Below are positions 59,430 through 64,000 of a stretch of 64,000 bases of DNA, piece by piece (the stretch's first letter is position 1; each line of letters opens with the position of its first letter). The notes under the pieces were generated by a model. That model was given only the letters and a program-made list of their open reading frames with translations, was not told where the DNA came from and did no database searches. The translations under genes were made by a program, and so were the position numbers. The DNA is from Subsaxibacter sp. CAU 1640 (GTDB lineage Bacteria > Bacteroidota > Bacteroidia > Flavobacteriales > Flavobacteriaceae): positions 164,379 through 228,378 of the forward strand of contig NZ_JALNMI010000002.1 in the NCBI RefSeq assembly GCF_023156585.1, written 5' to 3'.

Positions 59430-61382
59430 TTACTCCCGGATGATGAACATCGATCTTCTATTAAGTTGATGTTCTTCTTCAGTGCATTCTTCCCCATTAG
59501 AGCACTGATTTATCAATTGTGTTTCACCATAACCTTTGGCAGAGAGTCTATTCTTGGCTACACCTTTTGAGTATAACCATTGCAATGTTGACTGTGCCCT
59601 TCGTTCAGATAATTTAAGATTATAAGCATCCTTTCCTCTTGAATCTGTATGCGACTCAATGTGAATTTTTAATTGAGGATATTCATTCAATGCAGTCAAA
59701 ATTTTTGCCAACTCAATTTCGGCATCAGGACGGATGTCAGATTTATCAAAATCAAAGTAGATGGGCTGAAGTGTTAAACGGCATCCTAAATCTTCTGGAG
59801 GACAAGGGTCTGACGGTTTTAAGGACATTGGAATTTTCAACATAATGGGCATCTTCATAGACTTTGAATCTTTAGGCGTTTCCACAATTTCTTCCTTCGG
59901 ATTGTAACCTTCTTTTTGAGCGCGAATAATATATTGTTTGTTGCATTCCAACACAAATGAGAAAATAGCATCAGCACCAGTAACAACGCGATTCAATTCA
60001 TTATAATTAATATCCAACAACACTACTTCCGCATTTGGAATAATCTCTTTTGTTGCTTCGTCTAAAACAGGTCCCTCAATTGTGATTTCGCAGCGCTCCC
60101 AAATTTGATAAATATCATCACTGACGCTGCCTTTATCACCATCCCTATTAGAAGCAAAGTATCCTATTCTATCTTCTTTAATAATGAAACTGAAATCGTC
60201 TTTAGCGCTATTGATCGGTTCTCCGAATGTAGCAATCTCTTCGTGACCTTCATCAGTCAATTTTGTGACAAAAATGTCAAGTCCACCCATACCAGCGTGC
60301 CCTTCGCTCGAGAAATACAAATTGTTTTCAGCACTCACAAAGGGAAAGGTTTCTCTAGCAATAGTATTCATTGGTTCACCCATATTAACAGGATTGCTGA
60401 AAATATCATCTCCAAGAATCTTAACATACCATATATCTGACATACCTATTGAACCTGGCATATCTGATGCGAAATAAAGTCTATCTTCATTAGGACTTAA
60501 AGCTGGATGACCTACCGAATAACTGTCGTTATTAAAAGGCAATTCTTTTACTTCACCCCAAGTATCTCCCGTTTTTTTAGCACTGTAAATCTTTAATCTT
60601 ACAACGTGTTCTTTATCTCGTTTTTTCTTACCATCCAAATAATTATTTCGTGTGAAATACATTGTTTTTCCATCTTTTGTAAAAACGGCTGTCGATTCGT
60701 GATAAGGGGAATTGATATCACCTTTTAACGCTTCAGAATTGGTCAAGGTTAGTTTCCCATCGAGTTTTGCCTGATATAAATCTAAAAAGGGCTGATTGTC
60801 CCAGCCGGAAAGGTCAACAGAATTATTATCAAATGTATTAAGAGAGCTATCACTTGATGTAAACACTATTAAGCTATCACCATAAAATGTGGGTCCAAAG
60901 TCTGAAAACTCTGTATTGATTGCAACTTTCTCAATCTCAAAAAGTTTATCTTGAACACCTTTTTTGAACAAGGTATCAGCAACATTTTTATAAAATGATA
61001 GAGCTATGGCTTTACCACCTTTTGATTTGTAAACATCCATCAACTTCTTCGATTCTTCAAGTTGATTGATACTTTTTAAACATTGAGCAGCTCTAAAATA
61101 ATCAGTTGTCGTGGCATCATCTGGAAATTCTTTAATCAGATTATAATACCATTTTGCAGCACCAGAATATTCACTATTGAAATAATAGGTATCACCTAAT
61201 TTTCTGTAAATTTCTGAAGACTTATAGCCATTTTCTACAACTTTTAGATAAATCTGTCTGGCATCGATGTAGTCATATTTATCGTATTTCAGATTTGCTT
61301 TTTCCAATTTCCCAACTTGAGAAACTGAAACAAGACTGAAACCAAAGAACATAAGACATATAATAGTTTTAAATGTTTTCAT
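59430..61382 (-). CDS. OmpA-family protein with TPR, PD40 and CNA-like domains
   Basis: 650 residues with signal peptide. Domains in order: TPR-like helices (about 25-125; YKSSEIYRKLGDTYYFNSEY), a PD40-type propeller (about 150-420; SPNEDRLYFASDMPG, YFASNRDGD), a carboxypeptidase-regulatory/CNA-B-like strand region (about 440-515; PNAEVVLLDINYNELNRVV), and a C-terminal OmpA peptidoglycan-binding domain (IYFDFDKSDIRPDAEIEL, HTDSRG, NRLSAKGYGE). This layout is standard for the gene following PorP/SprF in type IX secretion substrate loci. Anchors the system to the cell wall. 11 bp after porP. Confidence 0.9.
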   Translation of the reverse strand: MKTFKTIICLMFFGFSLVSVSQVGKLEKANLKYDKYDYIDARQIYLKVVENGYKSSEIYRKLGDTYYFNSEYSGAAKWYYNLIKEFPDDATTTDYFRAAQCLKSINQLEESKKLMDVYKSKGGKAIALSFYKNVADTLFKKGVQDKLFEIEKVAINTEFSDFGPTFYGDSLIVFTSSDSSLNTFDNNSVDLSGWDNQPFLDLYQAKLDGKLTLTNSEALKGDINSPYHESTAVFTKDGKTMYFTRNNYLDGKKKRDKEHVVRLKIYSAKKTGDTWGEVKELPFNNDSYSVGHPALSPNEDRLYFASDMPGSIGMSDIWYVKILGDDIFSNPVNMGEPMNTIARETFPFVSAENNLYFSSEGHAGMGGLDIFVTKLTDEGHEEIATFGEPINSAKDDFSFIIKEDRIGYFASNRDGDKGSVSDDIYQIWERCEITIEGPVLDEATKEIIPNAEVVLLDINYNELNRVVTGADAIFSFVLECNKQYIIRAQKEGYNPKEEIVETPKDSKSMKMPIMLKIPMSLKPSDPCPPEDLGCRLTLQPIYFDFDKSDIRPDAEIELAKILTALNEYPQLKIHIESHTDSRGKDAYNLKLSERRAQSTLQWLYSKGVAKNRLSAKGYGETQLINQCSNGEECTEEEHQLNRRSMFIIRE

Positions 61383-61393
61383 AATCTGTAAGT

Positions 61394-62329
61394 TTAGAAA
61401 AATCTAGGAGTTAGGATACGCTCTGTTTTGTTGAAAATGTCAAATCGCAGGAATATTTCGTAAGAACCATCGCTGTATTTTTCAATATCGGTTGTTTGGA
61501 AGTCATAGCCCATCCCGATGAAAAATTGATCTGAAATTTGAAAGCCAGCCATAGCGCTGACTGCAGCATCCCATCTGTAAGCTCCACCAAGTATGAACTT
61601 CTCATTGAACATAAAGTTTGCCGAAACATCTGCTTGCAACGGAGATCCACTTACTGCCTTAAACATCGTGGCAGGTTTAAATTTTACATTTTCACTAATA
61701 TCAAATACGTAACCAGCAATTAAGAAGTAATGAAGTCTTTCAACTGCAAGTGCATTTTGGTTAACGTCATCTATATTTTCAGAATTATAATGTTTGGAAT
61801 TCAAAAAATTAGGAACCGACAATCCAACATAAAACTTGTTAGTATTAAAATAGACACCAGCACCTATTTGAGGCTGAAACTTTTTGTCAACATTATTGAT
61901 AAATTGAGGATCCAATTCATCATAAATGTTAAGCTTGGTATAATCCACGTCCAAAATATCAAGCCCTCCTTTTAATCCAAAAGAAAGTCTTGAAGCATCA
62001 GAAAGTACCAACGCATAAGAATAGTCTACCACAAAATTAGTTTCAGTAGAAGGTCCTATTTTATCGCTTACTATTGAAAGTCCAAGTCCCATTCTTTTAA
62101 GCTCTCCTAAAGGAGTGCTCGCAGTGAAAGTTCCAGTCTTTGGCGCGCCATCAAAACCAACCCATTGGGTTCGATAAAGCAATCCTAAACTTGCATGCTC
62201 TAGAGAAGTAATGTAAGCTGGGTTTACACTCTGCGTGTTATACATGTATTGCGTGTATTGGGCATCTTGTTGAGAGAAACCCAAACTTGTAACGCATAAA
62301 GTCAGTATTATTAAGATATAATGTTTCAT
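61394..62329 (-). CDS. PorP/SprF-family outer-membrane protein (type IX secretion)
   Basis: 311 residues with signal peptide ending at SLGFSQ. The start QQDAQYTQYMYNTQSVNPAY is the diagnostic PorP/SprF motif. The rest is an outer-membrane beta-barrel with alternating strands. In Flavobacterium, SprF-type proteins are needed for surface delivery of partner adhesins with a type B sorting domain; the gene order substrate - PorP - OmpA fits that. 12 bp after the substrate gene. Confidence 0.92.
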   Translation of the reverse strand: MKHYILIILTLCVTSLGFSQQDAQYTQYMYNTQSVNPAYITSLEHASLGLLYRTQWVGFDGAPKTGTFTASTPLGELKRMGLGLSIVSDKIGPSTETNFVVDYSYALVLSDASRLSFGLKGGLDILDVDYTKLNIYDELDPQFINNVDKKFQPQIGAGVYFNTNKFYVGLSVPNFLNSKHYNSENIDDVNQNALAVERLHYFLIAGYVFDISENVKFKPATMFKAVSGSPLQADVSANFMFNEKFILGGAYRWDAAVSAMAGFQISDQFFIGMGYDFQTTDIEKYSDGSYEIFLRFDIFNKTERILTPRFF

Positions 62330-62341
62330 GAGATTCGAGAT

Positions 62342-64000
62342 TTAGTTTCTTTTAATGTATAAGTATCCTTCATTGGTCAGTGTTTCTCCACCACTCACAA
62401 ATCTTTTTAGAACGTAGAAATAAGATCCTGTTGGTAGTTCTTCATTTTTGCTGACCGTTACCCTTCCTTCAGAGACACCTCTAAACACTTTTCCATTGAT
62501 TCCATAACCATCCATTTCGTAGAGTAACACGCCCCAACGATTGAAAATTTTGAGGTTATTGTTAGGATAGTTTTCAATGCCAACAATTCTAAAGAAATCA
62601 TTCTGACCATCACCATCTGGAGAAACAGCATTGAAGATTTCAAATTCTTCAGCTAATATTTCCGGTAAGATTGTGACAGTAGGGTCATCCGGTTCTCCAT
62701 CATTGTTGTTATCTATGTTATCAAAATTAAATGGATCATCCGAATCATCTGTAACTCTTTCACCATTACTATCCATAGCGATGACTGTTGCCTGATTTGT
62801 GACAAACCCATTAATTATATCGAGATCAGTAATCACGTATGTTGCGGTATAGGTAGAATTGTCCGTTTCACCAGACAGGAGTTGAGATATCATATTTCCA
62901 CTCATCATTATATTTGGCAACTCATCCTCTAGAACGATATTAAATAGCGTCGAATCTCCTGTGTTATATAAGGTGAAAGAATAACTTATTGTTTCTCCAG
63001 CTTGGGCTGATCCATCACCATTAGTATCATTAAACACACCCACTTTTTCAAGTGAGATTGAAGCTACTATATTTGGAATACATAGGGTGACTTCTGTTAT
63101 ATCATTTTCAAGAATGCTATTATCGTCTGATAGATCACTAACATTTGTACCATTGCTAACACCAATTACTGTTGCCTGATTCATTACTACTCCCAAATCA
63201 ATGTCCACTTGCGTGATGGTATAGTCCGAAGTGTAGATCCAAATCTCGTCAACATCAAGCTCGCCGTCAGAATCCGTGTCGCCTGATGACAGGGCAATCG
63301 TGCCCCCAAGCATCGGATCGTCCAGAACAACATTGGTGATCGAGGCGTTCCCCTCGTTGGTCACGGTGAACGTGTAGGTAATTGTCTCTCCGACATCACT
63401 ACAGCTGTCGCCGTCACCATCGTTGAACACGCCTGTCTTGATCAGTGCTATCGCGGCCGATTGGCAGAGCGTGGTAACGGTCGTATCGTCTTCGGTAATG
63501 CTGTTGTCGTCCGAAAGGTCGCTCACATCCACACCTCCCGTGCTGGTTCCGGTCACCGTTGCCTGGTTGCTCACCTGGCCTGCATCGATGTCCGTTTGTG
63601 TGATGGTATAGTCCGAAGTGTAGATCCAAATCTCGTCAACATCAAGCTCGCCGTCAGAATCCGTGTCGCCTGATGACAGGGCAATCGTGCCCCCAAGCAT
63701 CGGATCGTCCAGAACAACATTGGTGATCGAGGCGTTCCCCTCGTTGGTCACGGTGAACGTGTAGGTAATTGTCTCTCCGACATCACTACAGCTGTCGCCG
63801 TCACCATCGTTGAACACGCCTGTCTTGATCAGTGCTATCGCGGCCGATTGGCATAGCGTGGTAACGGTCGTATCGTCTTCGGTAATGCTGTTGTCGTCCG
63901 AAAGGTCGCTCACATCGACTCCGCCCGTACTGGTTCCGGTCACCGTGGCCTGGTTGCTCACCTGGCCCGCATCGATGTCCGTTTGCGTAATGGTATAGTC
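62342..64000 (-). CDS. repetitive surface protein with type IX (type B) sorting domain, N-terminus beyond window
   Basis: The 3' 552 codons of a larger gene; the frame is open to the window edge and the GTG at 63961 is internal. Repeated DUF11/isopeptide-like adhesin modules of 129 residues (SNQATVTGTSTGGVDVSDLS .. GNASITNVVLDDPMLGGTI .. DVDEIWIYTSDYTITQ), then one diverged module, then the gliding-motility-associated C-terminal domain (about the last 100 residues: NAVSPDGDGQNDFFRI, LKIFNRWGVLLYEM, GSYFYVLK). Exported by the type IX system, probably to the cell surface. The repeat part is markedly richer in GC than the C-terminal part. Confidence 0.92.
   Translation of the reverse strand, partial: DYTITQTDIDAGQVSNQATVTGTSTGGVDVSDLSDDNSITEDDTTVTTLCQSAAIALIKTGVFNDGDGDSCSDVGETITYTFTVTNEGNASITNVVLDDPMLGGTIALSSGDTDSDGELDVDEIWIYTSDYTITQTDIDAGQVSNQATVTGTSTGGVDVSDLSDDNSITEDDTTVTTLCQSAAIALIKTGVFNDGDGDSCSDVGETITYTFTVTNEGNASITNVVLDDPMLGGTIALSSGDTDSDGELDVDEIWIYTSDYTITQVDIDLGVVMNQATVIGVSNGTNVSDLSDDNSILENDITEVTLCIPNIVASISLEKVGVFNDTNGDGSAQAGETISYSFTLYNTGDSTLFNIVLEDELPNIMMSGNMISQLLSGETDNSTYTATYVITDLDIINGFVTNQATVIAMDSNGERVTDDSDDPFNFDNIDNNNDGEPDDPTVTILPEILAEEFEIFNAVSPDGDGQNDFFRIVGIENYPNNNLKIFNRWGVLLYEMDGYGINGKVFRGVSEGRVTVSKNEELPTGSYFYVLKRFVSGGETLTNEGYLYIKRN
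63213..64000. repeat. 387-bp tandem repeat within the adhesin gene
   Basis: Period 387 bp (129 codons). Positions 63213-63466 are identical to 63600-63853 by eye (254 bp); the first difference is G63467/T63854, and further scattered third-base changes follow. A third unit starts at the window edge. Confidence 0.9.

Noticed and set aside
63423..63998. Plus-strand open frames inside the adhesin repeats.
   Set aside because: Exact shadows of the 387-bp repeat on the opposite strand; the minus strand carries the real modules.

Overview
The window looks like a chromosomal segment of a marine-type member of the family Flavobacteriaceae (phylum Bacteroidota). Evidence: low GC; promoters of the TAnnTTTG type; many lipoproteins with an SC-KK style lipobox; a PorP/SprF plus OmpA plus gliding-motility C-terminal-domain locus (type IX secretion) at the right edge; BshC (bacillithiol); many lineage-typical families (DUF6249, DUF4369, DUF3820, FUSC, bestrophin, BshC). 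I cannot name genus or species from sequence alone.

Layout. 1-10,290: a truncated acyl-CoA dehydrogenase, two secreted proteins (DUF6265 type, CBM9 type), a trehalose module (GH15 hydrolase divergent from a fused OtsA-OtsB), then a tightly coupled M28 peptidase and two YdeI/OmdA-family proteins. 10,351-11,978: an unrecognised minus-strand gene with a clear promoter and a leader of about 235 nt. 11,820-15,400: an AT-rich array of same-direction gene cassettes (POT-type transporter; small membrane protein plus orphan; lipoprotein; orphan) separated by related imperfect palindromes that resemble integron recombination sites in layout but not in consensus. 15,573-15,824: twelve 21-bp tandem repeats in front of an ECF sigma gene without an adjacent anti-sigma. 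16,456-32,694: MoxR-type ATPase/VWA pair, S9 peptidase, TPR lipoprotein, universal stress protein, Cu/Zn superoxide dismutase, a sigma/anti-sigma pair, and a minus-strand run bshC, guaA, LysM-receptor protein, OsmC, DUF922, DUF3820. 32,809-46,967: M14 peptidase, sensor kinase, bestrophin, FUSC protein, DEAD-box helicase, a second sigma locus with twin divergent ECF promoters, DUF885 protein, VanX-type dipeptidase, AlkB. 47,296-51,130: two paralogous secreted hydrolases flanking an SPFH / DUF4177 / DUF1648 operon that ends with an Arc-like ribbon-helix-helix protein; a double palindromic operator lies at the operon start. 51,186-59,306: DUF819 protein, DUF4369 lipoprotein, PBP1A, tRNA-Thr, and the manA-queD-idi run. 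59,430-64,000: OmpA/PorP/SprF and a large repetitive type IX substrate cut by the window edge.

Working together: the trehalose genes probably serve osmotic/desiccation tolerance; the USP, SodC, OsmC, BshC and sigma/anti-sigma genes form a loose stress-response neighbourhood; the right end is a surface-protein secretion unit. The main unexplained structure is the cassette array: no integrase or transposase is visible in the window. Protein functions are assigned by recognition of family motifs, without database searches; starts were chosen by family-typical N-termini, signal peptides and overlaps.
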